From assembly GCF_009827315.1 (NCBI RefSeq), contig NZ_WTYF01000004.1, forward strand, positions 1,798,001-1,862,000: DNA of 64,000 nucleotides. Reading direction: 5' to 3'. The notes below the pieces were generated by a model, which saw only the letters and a list, made by a program, of their open reading frames with translations, ran no database searches and was not told where the DNA came from. Positions 17,430 to 26,664 of the stretch are shown here, in pieces (position 1 is the first letter of the stretch; every line of letters starts with the position of its first letter). The translations under genes and the position numbers were made by a program. This DNA comes from Qipengyuania gaetbuli (GTDB taxonomy: Bacteria > Pseudomonadota > Alphaproteobacteria > Sphingomonadales > Sphingomonadaceae).

Positions 17430-17873
17430 ATGCAGGACGTTCTTGCGATGACCTATCTCTGGCTCAAGTCCGGGCACATCATTTTCATGGTCTTCTGGAT
17501 GGCAGGCCTGTTCATGCTGCCGCGCCAGATGATCTACTGTCACGATGCCGCGGCCGGATCGGAAGAAGAGGCGCTGTGGGCGAAGCGCATGGGCCTGCTG
17601 CGCAAGATCATCCTCACCCCCAGCCTGATCGTGGTCTGGGTGCTCGGCCTGCTGCTGGCCATGCAGAGCGGCGCGTTCAGCCTTGGCTGGTTCCATGCAA
17701 AGCTGCTGCTCGTGATCGTGCTGACCGGCTATCACGGCATAATGGTCGCCCGGTCCAAGGCAATGGCCCGCGGGGAACGTCCGCTTACCGAGAAGCAGCT
17801 GCGCGTCTATGGCGAGGTGCCGGGCATTCTGCTCGCCTTCATCGTCGTGCTGGTGGTCGTCCGGCCGTTCTGA
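17430..17873 (+). CDS. hemJ: HemJ/CopD-like membrane protoporphyrinogen oxidase
   Basis: The 147-residue integral membrane protein has about four hydrophobic segments. It carries the HemJ (UPF0093) motifs: GHIIFMVFWMAGLFMLPR with the conserved His, WFHAKLLLVIVLTGYHGIM, and EVPGILLAFIVVLVVVRPF. HemJ oxidises protoporphyrinogen IX in organisms lacking HemG or HemY. The position directly after hemE supports the role. A second in-frame ATG at 17448 could be the true start. Confidence 0.88.
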   Translation: MQDVLAMTYLWLKSGHIIFMVFWMAGLFMLPRQMIYCHDAAAGSEEEALWAKRMGLLRKIILTPSLIVVWVLGLLLAMQSGAFSLGWFHAKLLLVIVLTGYHGIMVARSKAMARGERPLTEKQLRVYGEVPGILLAFIVVLVVVRPF

Positions 17874-18036
17874 GCGGGGGTCCGGTAGCCGCGTTTGCCG
17901 ATTGACGGCGCGCGGACGCAGTCCTATTTCACACCCATCACCGGCAAATGGCACCGCATGACTGATGGCGCCGGGTCCGCTTTCCCCAAGCCCACACCGA
18001 CCCGCCGGCCATTTCCAGATTTATCGAGTAAAATTT

Positions 18037-19302
18037 ATGCATCTCAAAGACTTGAAAGCGAAAACGCCCGCAGACCTCGTGGCAATGGCCGAGGAACTGG
18101 GCGTTGAAGGCGCATCGACCATGCGCCGGCAGGACCTGATGTTCTGCATCCTTCGTGAGCTCGCCGAAGACGAAGAATACGAAGAAAAAATCATGGGTAT
18201 CGGCACCATCGAGGTGCTGCAGGACGGCTTCGGCTTCCTGCGCAGCCCCGAGGCAAACTACCTTGCCGGTCCCGACGATATCTACGTCTCGCCCAACCAG
18301 GTCCGCAAATGGGGCCTGCGCACGGGCGATACCGTCGAAGGCGAAATCCGCGCCCCCAAGGAGGGCGAGCGCTATTTCGCCCTGACCAAGCTCTACCAGG
18401 TCAATTTCGACGATCCGGATGCGGTGCGTCACCGCACCAATTTCGACAACCTCACGCCCCTCTATCCCGAAGAGAAGCTGACGCTCGACACGCTCGATCC
18501 AACGGTCAAGGACAAGTCGGCCCGCGTGATCGACATCATCTCGCCGCAGGGCAAGGGCCAGCGCGCGCTGATCGTCGCACCGCCGCGCACCGGTAAGACC
18601 GTGCTGCTGCAGAACATCGCCAAGGCGATCACCGACAACCACCCGGAAGTCTTTCTGCTGGTCCTGCTCGTCGACGAGCGTCCGGAAGAAGTCACCGACA
18701 TGCAGCGCAGCGTGAAGGGCGAGGTCATCTCCTCGACCTTCGACGAGCCGGCCAACCGCCACGTGCAGGTCGCCGAAATGGTCATCGAAAAGGCCAAGCG
18801 TCTCGTCGAGCACAAGCACGACGTCGTCATCCTGCTCGACTCGATCACGCGTCTCGGCCGCGCCTACAACACCGTGGTGCCCAGCTCGGGCAAGGTGCTG
18901 ACCGGCGGTGTCGACGCCAATGCACTGCAGCGCCCGAAGCGCTTCTTCGGTGCAGCGCGCAACATCGAGGAAGGCGGTTCGCTGTCCATCATCGCCACCG
19001 CGCTGATCGATACCGGCAGTCGCATGGACGAAGTCATCTTCGAAGAATTCAAGGGTACCGGTAACTCGGAAATCGTCCTCGACCGCAAGGTTGCGGACAA
19101 GCGCATCTTCCCGGCGCTGGATGTCGGCAAGTCCGGCACCCGCAAGGAAGAGCTGCTGGTTGAGAAGGACAAGCTGTCGAAGATGTGGGTCCTGCGCCGT
19201 ATCCTCATGCAGATGGGCACGGTCGACGCGATGGAATTCCTGCTCGACAAGATGAAGGATTCCAAGACCAACGAGGACTTCTTCGCCAATATGAACCAGT
19301 AA
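18037..19302 (+). CDS. rho: transcription termination factor Rho
   Basis: The 421-residue protein is a standard Rho. It has an N-terminal helical and cold-shock-like RNA-binding region (about 1-125, with [13 protein letters not shown]), then the RecA-type ATPase with the Walker A motif [20 protein letters not shown] (Walker B region), and the Q- and R-loop segments up to residue 421. It ends factor-dependent transcripts as a hexamer. The start at [14 protein letters not shown] matches the family; the frame extends upstream to 17965 without support. The 163-base leader after hemJ may serve autoregulation, but no structure stands out. Confidence 0.97.
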   Translation: MHLKDLKAKTPADLVAMAEELGVEGASTMRRQDLMFCILRELAEDEEYEEKIMGIGTIEVLQDGFGFLRSPEANYLAGPDDIYVSPNQVRKWGLRTGDTVEGEIRAPKEGERYFALTKLYQVNFDDPDAVRHRTNFDNLTPLYPEEKLTLDTLDPTVKDKSARVIDIISPQGKGQRALIVAPPRTGKTVLLQNIAKAITDNHPEVFLLVLLVDERPEEVTDMQRSVKGEVISSTFDEPANRHVQVAEMVIEKAKRLVEHKHDVVILLDSITRLGRAYNTVVPSSGKVLTGGVDANALQRPKRFFGAARNIEEGGSLSIIATALIDTGSRMDEVIFEEFKGTGNSEIVLDRKVADKRIFPALDVGKSGTRKEELLVEKDKLSKMWVLRRILMQMGTVDAMEFLLDKMKDSKTNEDFFANMNQ

Positions 19303-19314
19303 GGAAAAGGGGCG

Positions 19315-19337
19315 CCCGGCAGGAAAGCCCTGCCGGG
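19315..19337 (+). terminator. GC hairpin after rho, no T tract
   Basis: A perfect 9-bp stem (CCCGGCAGG/CCTGCCGGG) with a 5-base loop starts 12 bases after the rho stop and ends 10 bases before the BLUF gene's GTG. It lacks a T run, so it may stabilise the rho mRNA or modulate the next gene rather than end transcription. Confidence 0.45.
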
Positions 19338-19347
19338 TGGGGGGCTT

Positions 19348-19737
19348 GTGAAGAGGATTGTCTATCGCAGCACCATCGCTGCAGGTGTTGCCACCGCCGA
19401 GGTGTTCAACATCATCGACACCTCCAACCGCCGCAATCCTGCGCGCGGGATCACCGGTTTCCTGCTGCACGATGGCGAACGGTTCCTGCAATTCCTCGAA
19501 GGGCCGCCGCTGGAAGTCGAAGGCCTCCTCGCCGAGATCGAGCGTGATCCCCGCCATGCCGACCTGGTCATCGTCTATGACGAAGGGGCGCAGGAACCCT
19601 GGTTTCCCGACTGGGCGATGAAGCGGCTGATCAACTTCACCGGTCCGCCAGCCATCGACCAGCTGCGCGAGGAACTGGCCGGAAAACCGGACGGTAACCT
19701 GGTGCTAGGGCTGGTCGAGGATTTCCTGCGCGCTTGA
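19348..19737 (+). CDS. single-domain BLUF blue-light photoreceptor
   Basis: The 129-residue protein starts at a GTG and is almost wholly a BLUF domain, which binds FAD and senses blue light. The key residues are Tyr6, Asn30 and Gln48, with the same spacing as the Tyr21/Asn45/Gln63 triad of AppA. The motifs RRNPARGITGFL and RFLQFLEGPP are characteristic. The Trp-bearing segment EPWFPDWAM occurs later, followed by short C-terminal helices. No output domain is attached, so it must act through a partner. It lies 45 bases after rho on the same strand. Confidence 0.9.
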   Translation: MKRIVYRSTIAAGVATAEVFNIIDTSNRRNPARGITGFLLHDGERFLQFLEGPPLEVEGLLAEIERDPRHADLVIVYDEGAQEPWFPDWAMKRLINFTGPPAIDQLREELAGKPDGNLVLGLVEDFLRA

Positions 19738-19752
19738 GCCGCAGGTGCTGTT

Positions 19753-20154
19753 TCAGCCGGCCTTTTGCCTTTCGAGCTGGGCGGCCATCATTTCCCAGAC
19801 CTTGTTCACCGCCTTGAGCGGGCGGACCATGACCTTGAAATCGGCAATCAGGCCTTCCTCGTCGAAACGGATGAGGTCGATGCCGTTGACCTTGATGCCG
19901 TCCATCTCGGTGGTGAATTCGAGCATGGCGTTCTCTCCGTCCACCAGTTCGCGGACATAGGTGAAGCTGTCGTTACCCAGCGTCTGGCCCGCGGCAGACA
20001 GATAGGCGACGACGATATCGCGCCCTTCCTGCGGCGTATGGACGACCGGCGAATGGAACACCGCATCGGGCCGCATGATCGCTGCTAGCTCGGCCGGATC
20101 GGACCCGTTCTCGATAACCTTGTGCCAGCGCGCGAGGCCTTGTTTCGCACTCAT
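19753..20154 (-). CDS. SnoaL/NTF2-like fold protein
   Basis: The 133-residue protein has the NTF2/SnoaL-like alpha+beta cone pattern, with MRPDAVFHSPVVHTP, VAYLSAAGQTL and DLIRFDEEGLIADFKVMVRP. Such proteins may be small enzymes or binding proteins; no catalytic role can be assigned. Its ATG shares one base with the stop of the upstream GltB-like gene (TGATG), so the two are translationally coupled. The open frame to 20817 is antisense noise inside the GltB-like gene. Confidence 0.8.
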   Translation of the reverse strand: MSAKQGLARWHKVIENGSDPAELAAIMRPDAVFHSPVVHTPQEGRDIVVAYLSAAGQTLGNDSFTYVRELVDGENAMLEFTTEMDGIKVNGIDLIRFDEEGLIADFKVMVRPLKAVNKVWEMMAAQLERQKAG

Positions 20155-21740
20155 CAATGTCTCCTGAAACTGTTGGCCCGCGCCGCTTCCCAGTGGCGGG
20201 CGAGGGGGGTCGAGGACGGCTTGTCCAGCAATACGCCAGGTTCCGCGAAATAGTAGATCTTGTCGAACGCGTCCGAGCGCGCGCCGTTGATGCGCTCGCG
20301 CATATCCATCGGCTGCATCTGCCAGGGATTGTCGAGGCCCATGGCGATGGTGATTTCCTTCAGCGCGTGCAGCGTCTGGCGCTGGAAACGGGCGACGCGC
20401 GGCGCCTTGTCCTCGACCACCAGGCCGCGCTGGCGCCAGGCATCCTGCGTGGCAATGCCGGTGGGGCAGGTGCCCTTGTGGCAGTTCATCGACTGGACGC
20501 AGCCGAGCGAGAACATGAAGGGCCGCGCGGCATTGCACCAGTCCGCACCCAGGGCGAAGCTCTTGGCCATCTGGGCGCCCGAATGGATCTTGCCGGAGGT
20601 CGCAATCTTCACCTTGTCGCGAAATTCTGTACCGACCAGCATGTTGCGCACGAAAATCTGCCCTTCGCGCAGCGGCATGCCGACCGAATTGCTCAGTTCG
20701 AGCGGGGCAGCTCCCGTACCGCCTTCGGCACCGTCCACCGTGACGAAATCGGGATGCATTCCGGTTTCGATCATGGCCTTGCCGATGGCGAAAATCTCGT
20801 GTGGCTGGCCGACGCACAGCTTGATGCCGGTGGGCTTGCCGCCTGACAGGTCGCGCAGGCGCGTCACGAATTCCAGCAGTTCGATCGGCGTATCGAATTC
20901 GGGATGGGCTGCCGGCGAAGTGACAGTCTCGCCGACAGGTACGCCGCGCGCCTCGGCGATTTCGGGCGTGACCTTTACGCCGGGCAACACGCCGCCGTGG
21001 CCGGGCTTGGCGCCCTGGCTCAGCTTCAATTCGATCATCTTGACCTGATCGCTTGCGGCATTGTCGCGGAACTGCTCGGGATCAAAGCGGCCATCCTTTG
21101 CGCGCGCGCCGAAATAGCCGCTGCCCAGCTCCCAGATAAGGTCGCCGCCCGGTTCGCGGTGGTACTTGCTGATCGATCCTTCGCCGGTGTTATGCGCGAA
21201 ATTGCCGAGTTTCGCTCCGGCATTGAGGGCCTCGATCGCTTTCGCAGACAGCGAACCGAAGCTCATCGCCGAGATATTGAGCAGCGAGGAGGAATAGGGT
21301 TTCGCGCAGGTCTTCTCACCCACGGTGACCCGCCATTCCTCGGGTGTGTCGCGCGACGGGGCAATAGAATGTCCCACCCACTCGTATTCGTCTGAATAGA
21401 CGTCGAGTTCGGTGCCCATCGGATGCGAATCGAGATCGCCCTTGGCCCGCGCATAGACCAGGGCGCGCGCCTGGTGGCTGAAGGGGCGCCCCTCCAGATC
21501 GTCTTCCACGATATAGGATTGCGCAAAGGGGCGCAGGTCTTCCATTACCCATCTGATCCGGGCGACGAGCGGGTAATTTCTCCTAAGAGTATGTTTTTCC
21601 TGTGCAAAATCCCATATTGCGAGGAGGAGGCCAGGCAGGAGGATCCACAAGGTCCAGCGCGCCGGTTCGAAGACCCAGGCCGCGCCGACCAGCACGTACA
21701 GGGCGACCGGGATGATGTAGCGGAAGGGAAGCCTGTCCAC
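20154..21740 (-). CDS. FMN-binding glutamate synthase-family protein, membrane anchored
   Basis: The 528-residue protein has two N-terminal hydrophobic segments (about residues 8-25 and 28-45), followed by a TIM-barrel core like the FMN/Fe-S part of GltB. Landmarks are SAMSFGSLSAKAIEALNAGA, GEGSISKYH, KPGHGGVLPG and GGTGAAPLELS. The cysteine pattern in GCVQSMNCHKGTCPTGIAT corresponds to the [3Fe-4S] ligands of glutamate synthase. It lacks the glutaminase domain, so it is not a complete glutamate synthase. Its substrate is unknown. It forms an operon with the NTF2-like gene. Confidence 0.87.
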   Translation of the reverse strand: MDRLPFRYIIPVALYVLVGAAWVFEPARWTLWILLPGLLLAIWDFAQEKHTLRRNYPLVARIRWVMEDLRPFAQSYIVEDDLEGRPFSHQARALVYARAKGDLDSHPMGTELDVYSDEYEWVGHSIAPSRDTPEEWRVTVGEKTCAKPYSSSLLNISAMSFGSLSAKAIEALNAGAKLGNFAHNTGEGSISKYHREPGGDLIWELGSGYFGARAKDGRFDPEQFRDNAASDQVKMIELKLSQGAKPGHGGVLPGVKVTPEIAEARGVPVGETVTSPAAHPEFDTPIELLEFVTRLRDLSGGKPTGIKLCVGQPHEIFAIGKAMIETGMHPDFVTVDGAEGGTGAAPLELSNSVGMPLREGQIFVRNMLVGTEFRDKVKIATSGKIHSGAQMAKSFALGADWCNAARPFMFSLGCVQSMNCHKGTCPTGIATQDAWRQRGLVVEDKAPRVARFQRQTLHALKEITIAMGLDNPWQMQPMDMRERINGARSDAFDKIYYFAEPGVLLDKPSSTPLARHWEAARANSFRRH

Positions 21741-21754
21741 GCCCCGCGTCCGGC

Positions 21755-22450
21755 TCAGCCGAGATGTTCGGCAAAGAAGGCGCTGGTGCGCGAATCGGCC
21801 AGCTGGGCCGCCTCTTCGCTGCGGCGCTTGCCGAATTCGGTCGCGAAACCGTGATCCAGCCCTTCGTAATCATGCAGCTTGACCTTGGGATGGTCGCCCA
21901 GCCCGTCATGCATGGCTTTCTGCGTCGCCTTGTCGACGAAGCCGTCTTCGGTCGGAATGTGAAGCATCAGCGGATTGGCGATGGCGTGCTTTTCGCGCAG
22001 CAGATTGTCGATCCCGACCGCGTAATAGCCGACCGAGGCATCGCTGTCGGTGCGCGCCGCGGTCATGTAGGCAAGCCGTCCGCCGAGGCAGTAGCCGACC
22101 GCGCCGACCTTGGCGCAGCCCTGTGAACGCGCATACTTGATTGCCGCCTCGATATCGCGGACGCCCTGATCCTGGTCGAATTTGCCGAATAAATCCAAAG
22201 CCTTGCCCATTTCCGCCTCAATATCGGGATCGAGCTCGATACCATCCTCGAACTGCCAGAAAAGGTCGGGAGCCACGGCGAGGTAGCCATCTTCGGCCAG
22301 CTTGTCGCACTTGCGACGGATGCCGGCATTCACGCCGAAGATTTCCTGGATGACCACGATGGCGGCACGCGGGGTGCCTTGCGGGCGCGCGACATAGGCG
22401 TTGAAGCTGTTCTCGCCGTCCAGTGTGGAAATGCTGACCATCTCGCTCAT
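21755..22450 (-). CDS. dienelactone hydrolase family protein
   Basis: The 231-residue alpha/beta-hydrolase has the catalytic triad of the family: Cys in GYCLGG, Asp in PTEDGFVD and His in GLDHGF. VVIQEIFGVN near residue 37 is the usual oxyanion-region motif. Related enzymes open dienelactones in aromatic degradation, but many act on other esters. The start at 22450 is supported by GGGAGAG upstream. It lies 14 bases from the GltB-like start on the same strand and could be co-transcribed with it. Confidence 0.88.
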   Translation of the reverse strand: MSEMVSISTLDGENSFNAYVARPQGTPRAAIVVIQEIFGVNAGIRRKCDKLAEDGYLAVAPDLFWQFEDGIELDPDIEAEMGKALDLFGKFDQDQGVRDIEAAIKYARSQGCAKVGAVGYCLGGRLAYMTAARTDSDASVGYYAVGIDNLLREKHAIANPLMLHIPTEDGFVDKATQKAMHDGLGDHPKVKLHDYEGLDHGFATEFGKRRSEEAAQLADSRTSAFFAEHLG

Positions 22451-22564
22451 TGCATATTCTCTCCCTTGATCGATTGCAGGCCTAGCGCTTGCGGTGCGGG
22501 GCTGGCAAACCCAGATAGTGTCAGACACCAGAAGTGCGCTCCAGCACTCAACGGAGGAAACGCG

Positions 22565-22828
22565 ATGAAGGTCCATATCGAAATCGACTGCACGCCGGAG
22601 GAGGCGCGGACCTTCATGGGCCTGCCCGACGTGGGGAAGGCGAACGCTGTCTATGTCGACATGATGTCGAAGGCGATGAAGGGCGTGTCCAACACTGACC
22701 AGCTGCAGGAATATGCCAAGCAGCTCGCTCCCATGGGCCAGGCCGGCTTCAAGCTGTTCCAGAGCTTCATGGAAGGCGCCAATGCCGCGCGCACTTCCTC
22801 CAAGGCGGATAAGCCGTCCGACGACTGA
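22565..22828 (+). CDS. DUF6489 family small protein
   Basis: The 87-residue protein begins MKVHIEIDCTPEEARTFMGLPDV, the signature of a small alphaproteobacterial family of unknown function (DUF6489). A helical segment rich in Met and Gln follows, with an ionic tail. A strong GGAGGA ribosome binding site precedes the ATG. It sits 14 bases before mnmE on the same strand and is likely co-transcribed with it. Confidence 0.8.
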   Translation: MKVHIEIDCTPEEARTFMGLPDVGKANAVYVDMMSKAMKGVSNTDQLQEYAKQLAPMGQAGFKLFQSFMEGANAARTSSKADKPSDD

Positions 22829-22842
22829 GTCCAGCGCCGCCA

Positions 22843-24117
22843 GTGACCGACACGATATTCGCGCTCTCCAGCGGGTCGCCGCCCGCCGCCATCGGCGTGA
22901 TCCGCATCAGCGGCCCGGCTGCGGCGGGGGCGCTTGAACGCCTAGCGGGAAGCCTACCTGCTCCGCGTACCACCTCGTTGCGCACGCTGAAGGACGGCGA
23001 GGGCGGAGTGCTCGACAGGGCGCTGGTCCTGTTTTTCGACGGCCCTCGAACCGCGACAGGCGAGGACCTTGCCGAAATCCACTGTCACGGGGGCAGGGCA
23101 GTCGTTGCGGCGATCGAACGCGCGCTTGGCGCGATGGAGGGCTTGCGCCGCGCGGACCCGGGCGAGTTTACGAGGCGCGCCTTCGCCAATGGGGTGGTCG
23201 ATCTGGCGGAGGCCGAAGGTCTTGCCGATCTCCTGGCCGCGGAAACCGAATTGCAGCGCCGCGCGGCGGAGGCGTCGGCGGGGGGGCAGCTTTCCCGACA
23301 GGTCGAAGGCTGGCGCGATCGCCTGCTGGGCCTTTCCGCCCAGGTCGAGGCCGCGCTCGATTTCTCGGACGAGGGCGATGTGGAGGCGCTTCCGCCCGAA
23401 TTCACCGATGCGGCGGCATCGCTGGCAGCCGATTGGCGCGCAGCCCTCGATGCCCCCCGTGCAGAGCGCCTGCGCGACGGGATCAGGGTGGTTTTTGCCG
23501 GCCCGCCCAATGCTGGCAAATCTTCGCTTTTCAACGCTTTGCTTGACGAGGGAGCAGCTATCGTCTCGGAAGAGGCGGGAACGACCCGCGACGTGATCGA
23601 GCGTCCGGTCGCCTTCGGAGGGGTGCCGTTCATCCTCGTCGATACAGCTGGATTACGGGAAAGTGGTGCCGGCTCCATCGAAAGTATCGGCATAGACCGC
23701 GCAAGGCGTGAACTCGATCGCTCGGATATCATCCTGTGGCTGGGCGATGAGGGGCAGGGGCCGGCCGGGTCGCTCGAGATTTCGTCCAAGAGCGATATTG
23801 AAGGGGCGGCCAAGTCGAATGCTGCGCATTACGTATCGGCGCAGACGGGCGAGGGTGTCGAGGCACTGATCGCAGACCTGGTCCAGCGTGCTCGCCAATT
23901 GCTTCCCAAGCCCGGCCTTGCCGCATTCAACCAAAGACAGGCGGAATCGCTTTCGGATGCCCATGATGCAATCGGAGGCATTTCGGCGGACGAGGACCTC
24001 CTGCTGATCGGCGAAAGATTGCGAATTGCGCGGCGTTCGCTTGACCGCTTGCTCGGCCGGCATTCGACAGAAGATGTGCTCGATGCCCTGTTCGGCCGCT
24101 TCTGCATCGGGAAGTAG
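22843..24117 (+). CDS. mnmE: tRNA modification GTPase MnmE
   Basis: With MnmG, this 424-residue GTPase makes the (c)mnm5 modification at U34 of certain tRNAs. The N-terminal tetrahydrofolate-binding domain starts at DTIFALSSG. The G domain has GPPNAGKSS (G1), TTRD (G2) and DTAGLRES (G3). The usual G4 motif NKxD reads SKSD (about residues 315-318). The protein ends with the conserved FCIGK box, whose Cys is needed for catalysis. It is followed by a parS-like site and mnmG. The start codon appears to be GTG at 22843. Confidence 0.95.
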   Translation: MTDTIFALSSGSPPAAIGVIRISGPAAAGALERLAGSLPAPRTTSLRTLKDGEGGVLDRALVLFFDGPRTATGEDLAEIHCHGGRAVVAAIERALGAMEGLRRADPGEFTRRAFANGVVDLAEAEGLADLLAAETELQRRAAEASAGGQLSRQVEGWRDRLLGLSAQVEAALDFSDEGDVEALPPEFTDAAASLAADWRAALDAPRAERLRDGIRVVFAGPPNAGKSSLFNALLDEGAAIVSEEAGTTRDVIERPVAFGGVPFILVDTAGLRESGAGSIESIGIDRARRELDRSDIILWLGDEGQGPAGSLEISSKSDIEGAAKSNAAHYVSAQTGEGVEALIADLVQRARQLLPKPGLAAFNQRQAESLSDAHDAIGGISADEDLLLIGERLRIARRSLDRLLGRHSTEDVLDALFGRFCIGK

Positions 24118-24133
24118 TGTTTCACGTGGAACA
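24118..24133 (+). promoter_or_regulatory. parS-like centromere site 1
   Basis: TGTTTCACGTGGAACA matches the ParB binding site, with the central CACGTG and both flanking half-sites. It begins directly after the mnmE stop, in the mnmE-mnmG gap. Confidence 0.88.
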
Positions 24134-24178
24134 TCTTCGCCTTTGACGCTGCGCACAAAGGCAATTATCGGCCCTACC

Positions 24179-26032
24179 ATGCAGTCCTTCGAAGTCATCG
24201 TTATCGGCGGCGGCCATGCCGGCGTCGAGGCCGCCTGTGCCTCGGCGCGCATGGGCGCACGCACCGCGTTGGTGAGTTTCGACCTGTCCAAGATCGGCGC
24301 GATGAGCTGCAACCCCGCGATTGGCGGACTAGGCAAGGGCCACCTCGTCCGCGAGGTCGATGCGCTTGACGGGGTGATCGGGCGTGCTGCCGACGCAGCG
24401 GCAATCCATTACAGGATGCTCAACCGCTCGAAGGGAAGCGCCGTTTGGGGGCCGCGTATCCAGGCCGACCGCCGACTTTTCCATGCGGGGGTGCAGGACA
24501 TCGTGGCGCGGCAGGATAACCTTACCCTTGTCGAGGGCGAGGCTGCGGCTCTGAGGCTCTCGAATGGCCGCGTCACCGGTCTCGAACTTGCCGACGGGTC
24601 TGCGCTGGAAAGTGCTGCAGTTATTCTCTGCACCGGGACTTTCCTGGGAGGCACGCTGTTTCGCGGCGAGGAACGGTTCGAAGGCGGACGGATCGGCGAG
24701 AACGCTGCCCATCGCCTTGCCGCCCAATTGCGCGATGCTGCCTTGCCGATGGCTCGCCTCAAGACCGGCACCCCGCCACGTCTCGACGGGCGCACGATCG
24801 ACTGGGCGCGGCTGGAAGAGCAGCCGTCCGATGGCGAGATGTGGACGATGTCGTCCCTTTCGGAAGGGAGGGTCAATCCGCAGGTGTTCTGTGCGATCAC
24901 GCGCACCAATGAACGGGCACACGACCTCATCCGGGCCAATCTCGACCGTTCGCCGCTGTTTTCCGGTGCAATCGGTGCGGCGGGGCCGCGCTATTGCCCT
25001 TCCATCGAGGACAAGATCCACCGATTCGGCGACAGGGATGGCCACCAGGTCTTCTTGGAACCGGAAGGGCTATCGACGCACCTAGTCTATCCCAATGGTA
25101 TCAGCACATCGCTTCCGACCGATGTGCAACTCGGCATGCTTCGCGCCATGGAAGGCCTCGAGCGGGTTGAGATGGAGGTTCCGGGCTATGCGGTCGAGTA
25201 CGACCATATTGACCCGCGCGCCCTCCGCTCCACGCTGGAGGTTCGGGACATGCCCGGCCTCTACTGCGCGGGGCAGATTAACGGGACCACGGGATACGAA
25301 GAGGCCGCCGCGCAGGGACTGGTGGCCGGCATGGAGGCGGCAGCTGCCGTTCTTGGACGTGAGAGTGCCAAGTTGGACCGCTCGAATTCCTACATCGCGG
25401 TGATGGTCGACGATCTCACGCTTCAGGGCGTCACCGAACCCTATCGCATGCTCACCGCGCGCGCGGAGTATCGCTTGCGGCTACGCGCTGCCAACGCAGA
25501 CACACGCCTTACCCCACTCGGGCTTACCGCAGGTCTTATCGGGGAGGAGCGCCGTGAATGGTTTGCCCGCCGTGGCGAGCGCCAGCATGTCATCCAGAAT
25601 TTGCTCGACACCCCGATATCTGCGCGCGCGCTGACGGATGAAGGCAGCACGGTGCGTCTCGACATGGGGACCCGTCCAGCAGCCGAATGGCTTCGCGGCG
25701 GTCACGTTTCAATCGGCAGCCTCGCCGATCTTGTTGAGGGCCTGGATCCGGCCGATCCGCTCGCCATAGAGATGGCGGAAGACGCCTTCTATGCGCCCTA
25801 TCTGGAGCGGCAGGATGCGGAGCTGCGCGAACTGCGGGCGGGTGAAAATCTGCGCATTCCTGACAGCTTCACCTATGCCGCGGTTCCGGGACTTTCCAAC
25901 GAAATGGTCGAGCGACTGTCGGCGGCTCGTCCTGCCTCTCTCGCCGCGGCGGGCCGCGTGCCCGGCGTTACTCCATCTGCGCTTGCGGCACTGCTCGTGC
26001 ATGTGAAGCGGGCACAGGGGGTTGCGGCATGA
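24179..26032 (+). CDS. mnmG: tRNA uridine-5-carboxymethylaminomethyl enzyme MnmG
   Basis: The 617-residue FAD enzyme partners MnmE in modifying tRNA wobble uridines. It shows the FAD-binding start [53 protein letters not shown], and the C-terminal region with the typical VPGLSNEM. The start at 24179 gives the standard N-terminus. It overlaps rsmG by 4 bases. The old name is gidA, and the gidA-gidB-parA-parB order is the classic origin-proximal block. Confidence 0.97.
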   Translation: MQSFEVIVIGGGHAGVEAACASARMGARTALVSFDLSKIGAMSCNPAIGGLGKGHLVREVDALDGVIGRAADAAAIHYRMLNRSKGSAVWGPRIQADRRLFHAGVQDIVARQDNLTLVEGEAAALRLSNGRVTGLELADGSALESAAVILCTGTFLGGTLFRGEERFEGGRIGENAAHRLAAQLRDAALPMARLKTGTPPRLDGRTIDWARLEEQPSDGEMWTMSSLSEGRVNPQVFCAITRTNERAHDLIRANLDRSPLFSGAIGAAGPRYCPSIEDKIHRFGDRDGHQVFLEPEGLSTHLVYPNGISTSLPTDVQLGMLRAMEGLERVEMEVPGYAVEYDHIDPRALRSTLEVRDMPGLYCAGQINGTTGYEEAAAQGLVAGMEAAAAVLGRESAKLDRSNSYIAVMVDDLTLQGVTEPYRMLTARAEYRLRLRAANADTRLTPLGLTAGLIGEERREWFARRGERQHVIQNLLDTPISARALTDEGSTVRLDMGTRPAAEWLRGGHVSIGSLADLVEGLDPADPLAIEMAEDAFYAPYLERQDAELRELRAGENLRIPDSFTYAAVPGLSNEMVERLSAARPASLAAAGRVPGVTPSALAALLVHVKRAQGVAA

Positions 26033-26664
26033 TAATCCGCGGCGAATCCGAGGCTCGAGAATTTGTTGCGCGCTTCGCTGACGCAGCGGCAATCGAGCGG
26101 CTGGAACGTCTCGGTGACGCACTTGCGCAGGAAAACGAGCGCCAGAACCTCGTGGCAAAGGCCTCGCTCGACAGCATGTGGTCGCGGCACTTTGCCGATT
26201 CGGCCCAGCTTCTCGACCATGTTCCACGTGAAACATCGGGACCGTGGCTGGACCTTGGGACGGGGGCGGGCCTTCCGGGGCTGGTCATCGCAGCCCTCTG
26301 CCCTGACCTGGAAGTTGTTCTCGTCGAATCGCGCAAATTGCGAGTCGCCTGGCTTGAGCGGATGATCAACGAACTGGGTCTTGCGAACTGTCGCACCGAA
26401 GGCGGCCGCTTGGAACTGGTCGAAAGTTTTCCGGCAGGCGTGATTTCAGCACGAGCCTTCGCTCCGCTGCCGAAACTCCTCCGGTTATCCGCACGCTTCT
26501 CCACAGAGCGGACGCATTGGGTGTTGCCCAAGGGCCGGTCGGCAGCGCAGGAAGTGCAGGAACTTCCAAAAACGCTCCGAAACATGTTCCACGTGGAACA
26601 ATCTGTTACGGATAGCGAGGCTGGGATCGTCCTTGGCAGGGGCAAAGTGAGGGAAAAGCAATGA
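26029..26664 (+). CDS. rsmG: 16S rRNA (guanine527-N7)-methyltransferase RsmG
   Basis: The 211-residue SAM-dependent methyltransferase has motif [17 protein letters not shown] and then [17 protein letters not shown]. It modifies G527 of 16S rRNA. Two parS-like palindromes are embedded in its reading frame (26220-26235 and 26585-26600). They are read as HVPRET and MFHVEQ, so the gene accommodates centromere sites in its coding sequence. It overlaps both mnmG and parA by 4 bases. Confidence 0.94.
   Translation: MIIRGESEAREFVARFADAAAIERLERLGDALAQENERQNLVAKASLDSMWSRHFADSAQLLDHVPRETSGPWLDLGTGAGLPGLVIAALCPDLEVVLVESRKLRVAWLERMINELGLANCRTEGGRLELVESFPAGVISARAFAPLPKLLRLSARFSTERTHWVLPKGRSAAQEVQELPKTLRNMFHVEQSVTDSEAGIVLGRGKVREKQ
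26220..26235 (+). promoter_or_regulatory. parS-like centromere site 2, inside rsmG
   Basis: TGTTCCACGTGAAACA is a near-perfect palindrome matching the parS consensus within the rsmG coding sequence. Confidence 0.88.
26585..26600 (+). promoter_or_regulatory. parS-like centromere site 3, perfect palindrome
   Basis: TGTTCCACGTGGAACA is a perfect inverted repeat near the 3' end of rsmG, 60 bases before the parA start. Confidence 0.9.
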
